Positions 33,951-42,487 of a stretch of DNA of 64,000 nt are shown piece by piece. This stretch comes from Gilvirhabdus luticola (GTDB lineage: Bacteria > Bacteroidota > Bacteroidia > Flavobacteriales > Flavobacteriaceae). The stretch lies in NCBI RefSeq assembly GCF_032583975.1, contig NZ_JAWHTF010000006.1. One strand, given 5' to 3'. A program made the position numbers and the translations under genes. The stretch's first letter is position 1. Every line of letters begins with the position of its first letter. The notes under the pieces were generated by a model that did no database searches, was not told the origin of the DNA, and saw nothing but the letters and a program-made list of their open reading frames with translations.

Positions 33951-34659
33951 TTGACTTCTTTAAATCACTTTCTCTTCTTGATGAAGAATCAAAATTTCCT
34001 TTTCTTTTTTGTCTGTATTCTGTAAATAAGATTCTTAAATCTTCGCTCATTTTGTTCTTGATTTCAGCTACTTCAATACAATTGTAAGAACTTAAACCAT
34101 AGATAGGTAAGTTTTTGGATATTTCATTATCCAACCTATCATCTATTCTTCCTCTTTGACTCAATTCTTTATCAACTATAAAAACGTTATTAGTGCTCAA
34201 TTGGTCATTAAGCGTTATATCTGTTTTTAGACTATCAAAAACTTCTTGGATTTGATTCTGGTTACCATAAACAAAATGCCAATATTTTAAGTCTTCATAC
34301 AAGCTTATATCCTTTTTTAATTGCATTGCTTCATCTTCTGAAGCTTCCGGGACAACAATTACTATTTGAAATCTCTTAAACCCTTTAAACTTATCATATA
34401 TAAGCTCCTTTAAATTGGATGCTGCGACTGCATTATTTAGTGGGTTCTTGCCAAAAAAGCCTAAAACGGTAAGATGATCTTGCAGTACTACAACTTCATC
34501 AGAATCTGATTTAAAATGGTCTAGCTCTTTTACCTTTTCATCTACGATATCTAAAGTATTGTAGTTATGTGTAGAAGGATATAAAAACATCAAAAAAGTT
34601 ACCGGTAGGAAAAATAAAATTCCGAGCACTAAATTTCTTTTTATCTGCTTCCTGTTCAT
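33937..34659 (-). CDS. Membrane-anchored SCO-like protein lacking the CxxxC site
   Basis: The 240-residue protein has an N-terminal membrane helix (LVLGILFFLPVTFLMFLY) and a periplasmic domain whose order of strands and helices parallels the adjacent SCO protein. The strand at residues 64-83 (TVLGFFGKNPLNNAVAASNL) aligns by position with the SCO FFFTTCPTICPRMNSNL strand but carries no cysteines. I therefore call it a redox-dead thioredoxin-like or SCO-like protein; this is inferred by eye. Its start codon lies 5 bases after a -7 box that directly abuts the coxIV terminator. Confidence 0.7.
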   Translation of the reverse strand: MNRKQIKRNLVLGILFFLPVTFLMFLYPSTHNYNTLDIVDEKVKELDHFKSDSDEVVVLQDHLTVLGFFGKNPLNNAVAASNLKELIYDKFKGFKRFQIVIVVPEASEDEAMQLKKDISLYEDLKYWHFVYGNQNQIQEVFDSLKTDITLNDQLSTNNVFIVDKELSQRGRIDDRLDNEISKNLPIYGLSSYNCIEVAEIKNKMSEDLRILFTEYRQKRKGNFDSSSRRESDLKKSNEQN

Positions 34660-34663
34660 GCTG

Positions 34664-34671
34664 CAAAAATA
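34664..34671 (-). promoter_or_regulatory. -7 box of the SCO operon, probably leaderless
   Basis: TATTTTTG on the minus strand (complement of 34664-34671) begins on the base after the terminator stem and ends 5 bases before the start codon at 34659. A leaderless mRNA is predicted. Confidence 0.6.
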
Positions 34672-34700
34672 AAAAAGACGGTTTAAAAAACCGCCTTTTT
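34672..34700 (-). terminator. Rho-independent terminator of the coxIII/coxIV operon
   Basis: Arms 34672-34684 and 34688-34700 pair over 13 bases with a 3-base loop. The one mismatch is a G-U pair only in minus-strand RNA, and that strand ends the stem in a U-run. It lies 20 bases after the subunit IV stop. Confidence 0.85.
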
Positions 34701-34720
34701 ATATATGTTTAACTTTATAA

Positions 34721-35101
34721 TTAAAAATCTCTTTTAACATACCCTGAAGAATAAATACTTTCTATGTATCCGCCTTCTTGAAGTAATATAAATACCAGAT
34801 AGCAAATTAAGAATACTGCTGTCCATACTACCATGCGTCTTAATGCTTTAGTTTCATCTCGCATGTGCATGAAATCCCAAGTAATGTAGTAAGCTTTTAC
34901 AATTGTTAAAATTATGAATATCCAGTTAAGGGCTTTCATTCCAAGAACTTTTACAAAAAGTGATTCCGGTTTGTATATACCAAGACCAACTTCTACTGCA
35001 GTCACTATGGTTAATAAAATTAAAACTCCCCAAATTTTTTGTGTGTTTGATTTAAACTTAATCAAACCTCTTAAAATTTCTAATTTATGTGCGTGTGCCA
35101 T
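34721..35101 (-). CDS. Cytochrome c oxidase subunit IV family protein
   Basis: The 126-residue protein has three membrane helices and the prokaryotic subunit IV layout: a soluble N-terminus starting AHAHKLEILRGL, helices around residues 20-40, 50-75 and 90-115, and the segment VKAYYITWDFMHMRDE between helices two and three. It is the last gene of the cyoE-coxIII-coxIII-coxIV unit and is closed by a strong terminator. Subunits I and II are not in the window. Confidence 0.88.
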   Translation of the reverse strand: MAHAHKLEILRGLIKFKSNTQKIWGVLILLTIVTAVEVGLGIYKPESLFVKVLGMKALNWIFIILTIVKAYYITWDFMHMRDETKALRRMVVWTAVFLICYLVFILLQEGGYIESIYSSGYVKRDF

Positions 35102-35115
35102 TTTAAATTAATTTA

Positions 35116-36099
35116 TTAAACTAGGTAGAAGAATGTAAATACAAATACCCAAACTAAATCTACAAAGTGCCAGTACAACCCAACTTTTTCAACCATTTCA
35201 TAACTCTTCCTCTTTTCATAAGTTCCTAAAATAACATTAAAGAAAATAATGATATTTATAATAACTCCAGAAAAAACATGGAATCCGTGAAACCCAGTAA
35301 TAAAGAAAAAGAAGTCTGCAAAGAGTGGTGACCCATACTCATTTGCATGTAAATTGGCACCTTCAATTACTGCAGTGCTATTTGTTTTTAATTGTTTAAG
35401 AGACTCTTCTCTAGATAGTACAGTTTTGTTTCCATGTTCGTCCAATAATTGTGTTCTTACCAACACATTTTCATTAGCCTCAAAACCACTTACTACTTCA
35501 CCTACAGTATATGTTGGTAATGTTCCTTCACTTAAAAACCAAATACCATTATTACGTTCGTTCCTAACCCTTTCTCCATGACCTTTCACTGCAAAATCCC
35601 GTAATGCTAATCGATGTCCATCCGTGTCAACAAACTGAAGAATATTTCCACCTTTGGTTTGTATAGCACCATAATCTCCCTTAATAAATGTTGCCCATTC
35701 CCATGCTTGAGATCCAACGAATATCAAACCACCAATAATGGTTAAGAACATATAAAAAGTTACCTTTCCTTTTTGCATGTGATGTCCAGCATCTACAGCA
35801 AGCACCATAGTTACAGAAGACATAATTAAAACAAATGTCATAAATGCCACATAGATCATTGGTAACTCTTGCCCATGCAAAAATGGAACGTGAGTAAATA
35901 CCTCATCGGCAATTGGCCATGAGTCTATAAATTTAAATCTTGAAAATCCGTAGGAAGCTAAAAAGCCAGAAAATGTAAGTGCATCTGAAACAATAAAGAA
36001 CCACATCATCAATTTACCGTAACTTGCGTTAAGAGGCTTCTTACCTCCACCCCAAGCTTTTCCTTCTGTTCCAGTTTTTACAACTGCTGTACTACTCAT
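35116..36099 (-). CDS. Cytochrome c oxidase subunit III with large soluble insertion
   Basis: The 327-residue subunit III has its normal helices at about residues 30-140 and 255-327, with EWATFIKG, GFHGFHVFSG and YWHFVDLVWVFVF motifs intact. A polar insertion of roughly 110 residues (about 142-255) sits between membrane helices and should form a periplasmic or cytoplasmic domain. Most bacterial subunit III proteins lack it. I believe similar insertions occur in flavobacterial homologues but cannot check. It lies between the shorter subunit III gene and the subunit IV gene. Confidence 0.9.
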   Translation of the reverse strand: MSSTAVVKTGTEGKAWGGGKKPLNASYGKLMMWFFIVSDALTFSGFLASYGFSRFKFIDSWPIADEVFTHVPFLHGQELPMIYVAFMTFVLIMSSVTMVLAVDAGHHMQKGKVTFYMFLTIIGGLIFVGSQAWEWATFIKGDYGAIQTKGGNILQFVDTDGHRLALRDFAVKGHGERVRNERNNGIWFLSEGTLPTYTVGEVVSGFEANENVLVRTQLLDEHGNKTVLSREESLKQLKTNSTAVIEGANLHANEYGSPLFADFFFFITGFHGFHVFSGVIINIIIFFNVILGTYEKRKSYEMVEKVGLYWHFVDLVWVFVFTFFYLV

Positions 36100-36144
36100 A
36101 GTATGGTATAGTTTTTAAAGGTTGCACAAAAATAATCAATTTAT

Positions 36145-36726
36145 TCATCTAACGAAATATAAAAATAAAAAGAGATACAACCAGAGTATATCTACAAAGT
36201 GCCAAAATGTTGCTGCCAGTTCAAAACCAAGCATATTTGTTGCATTATATCTTTGTTTAAAATGATTATAAATTACTACCAGCAAGCAAATTAATCCAGC
36301 AACAATATGCAATATATGGACGAAAGCTATTAAAAAAATATAAGACATGGTAACATTACTTGTTGGTCCAGTAAAATTATAGCCTAATTCCAAGATTTGA
36401 TTAAAACCAATAAATTGATTATAAATAAATGCAATTCCTAAAATTAAAGTCGTCCATAACCAACCCATTGTTGTTTTATTGTTACCTCTTTTTAGAGATT
36501 TTTTGGCTAAAATAAAAGTAATGCTGCTGAATATAATTATAATCGTACTTAAAGTAAATGCTTGTGGTAACTGAAAATCTTTCAACCAATCTGGTCTTGT
36601 ACTACTAACAACAAAAGCACTAGTCCAACCAGCAAATGACATAATTAATGAGATAATGCCAAACCAAAGCATCATTTTTTTTGCTCTTATTTGTTTTTCT
36701 TCAAAAGTACCTTTTGTTAAATCCAT
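36145..36726 (-). CDS. Haem-copper oxidase subunit III family protein, short form
   Basis: The 193-residue protein has five membrane helices. The subunit III signatures are FVHILHIVAGLICL and FWHFVDILWLYLFLFLYF at the C-terminus, close to the longer subunit III encoded next. It lacks the soluble insertion. It begins 4 bases after cyoE. Having two subunit III-type proteins in one operon is a familiar flavobacterial arrangement, probably one complex. Confidence 0.88.
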   Translation of the reverse strand: MDLTKGTFEEKQIRAKKMMLWFGIISLIMSFAGWTSAFVVSSTRPDWLKDFQLPQAFTLSTIIIIFSSITFILAKKSLKRGNNKTTMGWLWTTLILGIAFIYNQFIGFNQILELGYNFTGPTSNVTMSYIFLIAFVHILHIVAGLICLLVVIYNHFKQRYNATNMLGFELAATFWHFVDILWLYLFLFLYFVR

Positions 36727-36730
36727 AAGT

Positions 36731-37636
36731 CTATCTAATAAATTTATCTAACACATAAACAATTTGGAGTAATGTGATGTAAGACACGCTTACCAACATT
36801 AATTTCTTTGCTGCCTCTTCAGTCATTTTTTTAAATAACTGGATAGCATAATAAAGCATGCCTAAACCTAAACCTAAAACAATTATTGCTGAAACAGGAG
36901 ATAGATGTAATTTTCCTGTAAATCCGAAAACGGGAATTAATGAAACTATCAACGTCCAAACTGTGTACATAATTATTTGAACTGCTGTTCCTTTATCTTG
37001 TTTCCCGGTTGGTAGCATAAAGAAGCCTCCTTTTTTATAATCTTCAAACAGAAACCAACCTATAGCCCAAAAATGAGGGAATTGCCAAAAAAACTGAATC
37101 ATAAACAATGTGCCTGGTTCAATACCAAAATCGTCTGTTGCTGCAACCCAACCTAACATAAACGGGATGGCTCCAGGAATAGCTCCAACAAATACAGCCA
37201 AAGGCGTTTTAGTCTTTAATGGTGTATAAACACTAGTGTATAAAAATATTGAGATTGCACCAAACATTGCTGTTTGCGGATTGATAATATACAAAATTAT
37301 AACACCTAAAATCGTAAAGACAGAAGCTATAATAAAGGCAGTAGTCACAGACATTCTTCCTGCTGGAATTGGCCTGTTCTTTGTGCGATCCATCAAGGCA
37401 TCTAAATCTTTTTCAATGATTTGATTAAATGCATTGGATGCACCAACCATAAAATAACCACCAAAAGCTAATAGGATTAAGGTCTTAAAATCAACAACAT
37501 CTACACCTAGTAAATAACCAGCAATAGATGAAAACACTACACTTAAAGCCAACCTTATTTTAGTAATCTCCTTAAAATCGGAAATCGCTGAAGCTATTGA
37601 AAAAGAAGAATTTGTAGTTTGCAATACGGTTTTCAT
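36731..37636 (-). CDS. cyoE: Protohaem IX farnesyltransferase (haem O synthase)
   Basis: The 301-residue UbiA-family prenyltransferase adds a farnesyl group to haem B, giving haem O for the oxidase. Nine hydrophobic segments are seen. The allylic diphosphate site has N71 and D79xxxD83 in NQIIEKDLDALMDRTKNRP, and the second conserved loop is YTPLKTKT. It is first in the operon and has a good promoter, divergent from a metallo-beta-lactamase-fold gene. The symbol ctaB is equally used. Confidence 0.95.
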   Translation of the reverse strand: MKTVLQTTNSSFSIASAISDFKEITKIRLALSVVFSSIAGYLLGVDVVDFKTLILLAFGGYFMVGASNAFNQIIEKDLDALMDRTKNRPIPAGRMSVTTAFIIASVFTILGVIILYIINPQTAMFGAISIFLYTSVYTPLKTKTPLAVFVGAIPGAIPFMLGWVAATDDFGIEPGTLFMIQFFWQFPHFWAIGWFLFEDYKKGGFFMLPTGKQDKGTAVQIIMYTVWTLIVSLIPVFGFTGKLHLSPVSAIIVLGLGLGMLYYAIQLFKKMTEEAAKKLMLVSVSYITLLQIVYVLDKFIR

Positions 37637-37658
37637 TAATTGCCTTAAAATGCGACTG

Positions 37659-37689
37659 CAAAGATACTTTATTCATGTAATTTGAGCAA
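37659..37689 (-). promoter_or_regulatory. Promoter of the cyoE-cox operon
   Basis: On the minus strand TTG (complement of 37687-37689) is followed after 20 bases by TATCTTTG (complement of 37659-37666), 23 bases before cyoE. It overlaps the plus-strand promoter for the divergent gene. Confidence 0.68.
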
Positions 37690-37709
37690 TGCTTTTAAAT
37701 GTAATTTTG
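37681..37709 (+). promoter_or_regulatory. Promoter of the metallo-beta-lactamase-fold gene
   Basis: TTTG at 37681-37684 and TAATTTTG at 37702-37709 are 17 bases apart. The ATG lies 40 bases beyond, so a leader of about 33 bases is predicted. Confidence 0.68.
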
Positions 37710-37748
37710 TATTTTTATAAAACACACTAACAATCTCAATTACATCCC

Positions 37749-38600
37749 ATGAAAACTTTAAACTTCATTAGTTCGTTCATTTTTACATTTTTCTTTTTAT
37801 CGACTTTTGGTCAGGACGTGAATATAGAAGTTCAAAAACTATCTGATAAATTATACATGTTAATTGGTCAAGGTGGAAACATTGGAGTTTCGGCTGGAGA
37901 TGATGGTATTATTATTATTGATGATCAATTTGCTCCTTTAACACCAAAGATTATTGCTGCATTAAAAACCATAAGCGACAAACCTGTTAAATATGTTGTT
38001 AACACACATCATCATGGTGATCATACTGGTGGCAATGAGAATCTTTCAAAATTAGGCGCAACTATCATAGCTCATGATAATGTTAGAAAGCATCTGGAAG
38101 ACCAACCAAAAGAGGCATTACCTGTCTTAACATTCAATGATAAAATGAGTGTTTATATTAATGGTGAACAGGTTCTTGTTTTTCATCTAGATAATGCTCA
38201 TACAGATGGAGATTCGATGCTGTATTTCACAAAAAGCAATATATTACACACAGGAGATATTTATTTTAAGGATAGGTATCCTTACATTGACCTAAATAGT
38301 GGCGGTTCGGTAAACGGCTACATAGAAGCCATAAAACAAGTCTTGATTATTATTGATGATGATACTAAAATTATTCCAGGTCATGGTTCTGTCTCAAATA
38401 AAAAGGAATACCAAGATTTTCTAATAATGCTCGCAACTTTGAAAACACATGTTGAAAAAGAGATTGAAGCAGGTAAAACAGAGGATGAAGTTGCCAACAA
38501 TAAGGATATTACTAAAGCCTATGACGATATAGGGTTTGGTTCGGGTTATATTAATAGTGAAAAAATTAGAAGAACATTTTTTAAAAGTCTAAAAAACTAA
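37749..38600 (+). CDS. Exported metallo-beta-lactamase-fold hydrolase
   Basis: This 283-residue protein has a signal peptide (FISSFIFTFFFLSTFGQD) and the zinc motif H87-H-H89-G-D91-H92 in NTHHHGDHTGGN. Later metal ligands lie in NAHTDGDS (H151) and HTGD, and in IIPGHGSV. The substrate is unknown; the layout fits the broad periplasmic MBL group close to subclass B3-like or quorum-type hydrolases, and lactamase activity should not be assumed. The stop overlaps the convergent RemB-like gene by 4 bases (CTAA). Confidence 0.88.
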   Translation: MKTLNFISSFIFTFFFLSTFGQDVNIEVQKLSDKLYMLIGQGGNIGVSAGDDGIIIIDDQFAPLTPKIIAALKTISDKPVKYVVNTHHHGDHTGGNENLSKLGATIIAHDNVRKHLEDQPKEALPVLTFNDKMSVYINGEQVLVFHLDNAHTDGDSMLYFTKSNILHTGDIYFKDRYPYIDLNSGGSVNGYIEAIKQVLIIIDDDTKIIPGHGSVSNKKEYQDFLIMLATLKTHVEKEIEAGKTEDEVANNKDITKAYDDIGFGSGYINSEKIRRTFFKSLKN

Positions 38601-40702
38601 AAATCAAAATACCAGTTAAATAAATCTGTTCTTACCCCTATACTTATCCAAAAGGTATTGTTATCAAACTTTGAAATCGTTTGTGCTTCTGGATTAAAGC
38701 TTCTGTAACTAATGTTCGTAAACAATTTTAAGTTTGTAGAAGGGTTTATTAAATATCCTGATTGTAATTCAGCATAAAAGGTATTTGTCTTATTACCTTG
38801 ACCAACTTCAATTCCTGTATCACTTGGTCTGTCGTTATAATCTCTGTAAATATCGCCTCCATAACTAAAATTATCTGTTCCGTCATTAAAATCCAATCCT
38901 CGAGTTCCAAAAATAAATTTAGCATCTGCAAACCAACGGTTGTAGAAATAATGCCCAATCAAAACCAGTTCACTAAAGTTTGCACCCCAAAGATGAGCCA
39001 TAGACTGATTGGCATGTCCATAATTCAACACAATGGTATTATGAGAATACGTATAAGGTCTCACACGATTATACTCTGCTTGTAGCATTAAATTATCGAC
39101 CTTAAAGGCATTGTAATATTTAACGCCTATCTGATAACCATATTTATTTTTCCAGCTTTTTTCACCGCCTTTAATATCATTTAAAGAAAATTCATCAAGA
39201 ATAAATTGTCCATAAAGATTAACATTGTCGTTTACTTTATACTTTGCTGAAGCTCCTAAAATAGCGTTTCCTGCACCTTGCCCAGTTTCAAATTCTATAG
39301 CTCTAAAAAATATGATTGGGTTCAGGTAATTAACATCAAAACCTCTGTTGTTGGTATTGGCCCAAATAACCGATTCAAACAAACCAATATTCAATCGTTT
39401 TGAAACATTCCAACTTAAATAATGGTTTGCAATGTATTTGGTTAAAAATGCGTCATCTTCAACCACTTCTGGTCTCACATCTTTCAACCATGTCCACGTA
39501 TTTGTGTATTTAATTTTCCAGAACTTGGTGTTAATTTTAAAAAAGGTGTGCGGATTTGTAACATCACTTTGAAATAATGAACGATAACCATCACCTATAA
39601 AATTTTTGCCATGTCCAAACTGAAGATTAATAAACTTTGCAGGTGTATAGGACAAATAAGCTTCGGCAACAGGATAATCATAAGCATCGTCTTTAAACGC
39701 TTTGGCTATGCCTCTACCAGGAATTATTGCTGGATCTGGACCATAGGCTTTCAAGCTTTCTGCATAGCTATTTACATATTGTGCAAATCTTCCCTGGCTT
39801 TCAAAAAACGAGGAATAAAAATTAAGGTTCTTACCTAATCCTCCTTGAATTAAGAATCCTCTTGTATTATTAAATGTTGTATCAAAATCTGCATCAAAAT
39901 CTTTTCCTACTTGCAGATCGAAAATTGGGTCTATAGTAAACCAATAGTCTTTTCCTTGAAGTTGTACCAAATGTTCATTCCATAATTTTCTGCCTGCCCA
40001 AGTTTGTCTGTCCTGCAAAAGGGATTTCTTTTCGGCTTCTAAATCTTGATAATTCGAGACCTCATCATACAAAAAAGGTTTTGCAGCTGTATGGCTATTA
40101 GTACCAACAAGATTCATACTTCTATCAAACTTTGAATAATAACTATGCGTAAAAGGAATATTCAATTGGCTGTTAAATTCTCTGTCTTTATAAGGAACTA
40201 AAGTTTGATTTAAGCTATCAATTTCTTTCTTAACTTGTTGTTCTATAGGTGAATTTCCGTATTCATCTGTTTTAGATAAATCTTTGGTTGCTACTTGTTG
40301 CTTTTCTAATGGAATCTTAATTTCCATGGAGTATTGCTTAAACGTAGGTCTACCATTATAAGTGCCAGGTTTTACTTTTGGAAATTCAGAAAAAACACGT
40401 AAAGCTTCATCTTTTAACTCTTGATACATGGCATCTGTATAAAGTACTCTAAATTGTCCTTCTTTATCAACCTCAAACAATACAACTAATTTTCCAGAAT
40501 AGTTTTCGTCAAAAACTTTCTGTGGTACTTTTAGATTTTCATAAATTAAAGAGAATACCTTATTATCAAAACAGTATTGAAGTGCATCTATTTCAAGGTT
40601 TTCACAATCTAAAAAAACTGGAGCTTTATCCAATTGTAATGCCTCTTGTGCGTAGGTGTGTAATTCAAAAATTAGAAGAATAAAAACAAACAGTTTCTTC
40701 AT
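38597..40702 (-). CDS. RemB-like gliding-motility outer-membrane protein
   Basis: The 701-residue protein has a signal peptide (KLFVFILLIFELHTYA), an N-terminal TonB-C-like domain (about residues 25-115, VVLFEVDKEGQFRVLY), a linker, and a C-terminal beta-barrel of the Wzi/capsule-assembly type (about 190-701) that ends in Phe. This two-part organisation matches flavobacterial proteins annotated as RemB, a mobile surface component of gliding. I rank RemB as probable; a plain Wzi-like outer-membrane protein is the alternative. Confidence 0.65.
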   Translation of the reverse strand: MKKLFVFILLIFELHTYAQEALQLDKAPVFLDCENLEIDALQYCFDNKVFSLIYENLKVPQKVFDENYSGKLVVLFEVDKEGQFRVLYTDAMYQELKDEALRVFSEFPKVKPGTYNGRPTFKQYSMEIKIPLEKQQVATKDLSKTDEYGNSPIEQQVKKEIDSLNQTLVPYKDREFNSQLNIPFTHSYYSKFDRSMNLVGTNSHTAAKPFLYDEVSNYQDLEAEKKSLLQDRQTWAGRKLWNEHLVQLQGKDYWFTIDPIFDLQVGKDFDADFDTTFNNTRGFLIQGGLGKNLNFYSSFFESQGRFAQYVNSYAESLKAYGPDPAIIPGRGIAKAFKDDAYDYPVAEAYLSYTPAKFINLQFGHGKNFIGDGYRSLFQSDVTNPHTFFKINTKFWKIKYTNTWTWLKDVRPEVVEDDAFLTKYIANHYLSWNVSKRLNIGLFESVIWANTNNRGFDVNYLNPIIFFRAIEFETGQGAGNAILGASAKYKVNDNVNLYGQFILDEFSLNDIKGGEKSWKNKYGYQIGVKYYNAFKVDNLMLQAEYNRVRPYTYSHNTIVLNYGHANQSMAHLWGANFSELVLIGHYFYNRWFADAKFIFGTRGLDFNDGTDNFSYGGDIYRDYNDRPSDTGIEVGQGNKTNTFYAELQSGYLINPSTNLKLFTNISYRSFNPEAQTISKFDNNTFWISIGVRTDLFNWYFDF

Positions 40703-40764
40703 TTATTTATATAGAATTGGTTTCAGGCAGAAAGATACTATTTTTTTGAGAATGGAAGCATTAA

Positions 40765-40794
40765 AAAACCGTTACCAATAGCGATAATGGTTTT
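40765..40794. terminator. Imperfect hairpin between the RemB-like and TonB genes
   Basis: Arms 40765-40774 and 40785-40794 pair at 9 of 10 positions and enclose 10 bases. On the minus strand the second arm ends in a T-run (downstream of the TonB gene at 40809), but the mismatch is A-C on that strand. It may be a weak terminator. Confidence 0.35.
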
Positions 40795-40808
40795 GTTTGA
40801 ATTTTGTT

Positions 40809-41588
40809 TTAATCCTGAACCCGAAAAATTATAGGTAGCGTGTATATCACACCTACATTCTTGTTGCTTTGCCTACCTGGAGTCATTTCTGGTATGATCT
40901 TAATAACGCGTTCAGCTTCTTTTTCTAGCCTAGGATGAGGAGCTCTGGTTTTTATATCTGTAACTTTACCTGTTTTATTTATTTTGAACTGTACATCAAT
41001 TTTTTGTCTGCCAGATAAACCTAAAGGAGAAGCCAAATCTGCATTGAATTTTTTCTGGATCAATCTTGAAATCTTTTCAGACATGCATTGTCTACGTTCA
41101 TCATTGTTTTTGGTTTTTTCACAGCCAGGATAAATAGGAACTCGTTCTACTCCTAAAATATCGTACTCTTCTGGAGGCGGAATAACTTTTATAACAGGTT
41201 CTATTTCTGGGTTATCAGAAATTGCTGGTGTCGTGAAAATCTTTGGTGTCTCTTCTCTTGTATCTCCATTATCAATTAATGGTGGCTCATTTAAGGTTCT
41301 TGAATCTTTTCTTCTTTCAACCTTTTCAGGGATTTCCTCGTAGATTCTAACTTCTCTTTGAACTACAACTACATCTTCTTCTAGTTGTGACATCTCATAA
41401 GGATCAGAAAGTTCTTTCGTAACAAATTCCATTTCGAACAGACTGTAAACTGTAAGTAGACTCAATATTAAGCCTATCTGGAAAAAGAGTGTTGAATTTT
41501 TTTGTACATTGGCATCATGCTTCTGCGGCTTTTTCGCGTTTTTCTCATTTTGCCGAATGAGTTCGTGAAATTTCTTTTGAAGTTTCAT
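40809..41588 (-). CDS. Energy transducer TonB family protein, copy 2
   Basis: The 259-residue protein has a basic cytoplasmic N-terminus, one membrane helix (about residues 34-52), a proline/glutamate-rich periplasmic linker, and a TonB C-terminal domain ending GVIYTLPIIFRVQD. It contains C156 and C168 around the YPGCE and QCMSEKI motifs, which are shared with copy 1. It transmits proton-motive force to outer-membrane transporters. Tandem with copy 1 and separated from it by a strong terminator, so the two are regulated apart. Confidence 0.9.
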   Translation of the reverse strand: MKLQKKFHELIRQNEKNAKKPQKHDANVQKNSTLFFQIGLILSLLTVYSLFEMEFVTKELSDPYEMSQLEEDVVVVQREVRIYEEIPEKVERRKDSRTLNEPPLIDNGDTREETPKIFTTPAISDNPEIEPVIKVIPPPEEYDILGVERVPIYPGCEKTKNNDERRQCMSEKISRLIQKKFNADLASPLGLSGRQKIDVQFKINKTGKVTDIKTRAPHPRLEKEAERVIKIIPEMTPGRQSNKNVGVIYTLPIIFRVQD

Positions 41589-41646
41589 AATATGTTCTGT
41601 TAAATGTTAATATTATGCTAAAGTCACAATAAGCATACCAAAAAAG

Positions 41647-41677
41647 AAATCCCGTTACAATGTTTGTAACGGGATTT
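41647..41677 (-). terminator. Terminator between the two tonB-like genes
   Basis: Perfect 14-bp arms (41647-41660 and 41664-41677) with a 3-base loop are followed on the minus strand by CTTTTTT. It lies 25 bases after the stop of copy 1. Confidence 0.88.
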
Positions 41678-41702
41678 TATATTTTAAAAAATTAATTATT
41701 TC

Positions 41703-42422
41703 TTAATCCTGAACCTGGAATAAAATTGGTAAAGAATAAGGCACTGTTACTGCTTTTCCACGTTGTTTTCCTGGTTTCATTTTTGGTAATAAGTTAATTA
41801 CCCTTGCCGCTTCTGCTTCTAATTTTGGATGTGGAGCTCTTGCTCTAACTCCTACAATATCACCATTCTTATCTATTTTAAAGATAACGTTAATACGCTG
41901 TCTTCCTGAAAGTCCTAAATCTGAAGCTAAGTCTGTATTAAACTTTCTATTTACAAATTGAGCAATTTTTTCAGACATACATTTTTTCTTTGCATCATTA
42001 TTGCCACTTTCGCATCCTGGATAAATTGGCACATTCTCGATAACAGCAAAAGGTACTTCAATATCTTCTTCTACCTCTTCTACTTCTACATCTTCTACTT
42101 CTACAATTTCTTCTTCTTGATCAGATTCTGTAGACTCAATTACAGTCTCTTCAACTTCTGCTTCATCTTCTACAATTTCGATAACCTCTGGAGCAGCTGG
42201 AGGAGGAGGAGGTGGTGGTGGCGTTTGTATTTGTTCAGTAATTGGAATTTCTTCTTCTAACTCTTCATCTAAATTTAGCTGACCTATATCAATGTTAGAT
42301 TTGTCATAAGTTTTATAATTAATGGCGTAATTTGTTAAGAACAACATTAATGCTAAACCAATGGCAAAATACAGAGAACTATTTCTACCAACGTTTGCAC
42401 TAGGATTTTTTTTGGATTCCAT
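41703..42422 (-). CDS. Energy transducer TonB family protein, copy 1
   Basis: The 239-residue protein has a single N-terminal membrane helix (about residues 16-33), an eight-proline run at about residues 68-75, a very acidic spacer rich in glutamate and valine (about 80-125), and a TonB C-terminal domain ending VPYSLPILFQVQD. C137 and C148 bracket a NNDAKKK stretch and are conserved in copy 2. The acidic spacer replaces the Lys-Pro repeats of enterobacterial TonB. Confidence 0.92.
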   Translation of the reverse strand: MESKKNPSANVGRNSSLYFAIGLALMLFLTNYAINYKTYDKSNIDIGQLNLDEELEEEIPITEQIQTPPPPPPPPAAPEVIEIVEDEAEVEETVIESTESDQEEEIVEVEDVEVEEVEEDIEVPFAVIENVPIYPGCESGNNDAKKKCMSEKIAQFVNRKFNTDLASDLGLSGRQRINVIFKIDKNGDIVGVRARAPHPKLEAEAARVINLLPKMKPGKQRGKAVTVPYSLPILFQVQD

Positions 42423-42487
42423 AATTTTTTACTGTTTTAACTAGATTGCTAAAATAACCATTTATTTTGCAAAAAAACAAGTGATTA

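Noticed and set aside
37749..38600. Antibiotic-resistance beta-lactamase
   Set aside because: Only the general metallo-beta-lactamase fold and zinc motif are visible. The context is metabolic, and most such proteins are not lactamases.
41958..42260. 100-residue plus-strand open frame opposite TonB copy 1
   Set aside because: It is a Phe/Tyr/Asn-rich translation of the antisense of the acidic spacer, with no coding character.
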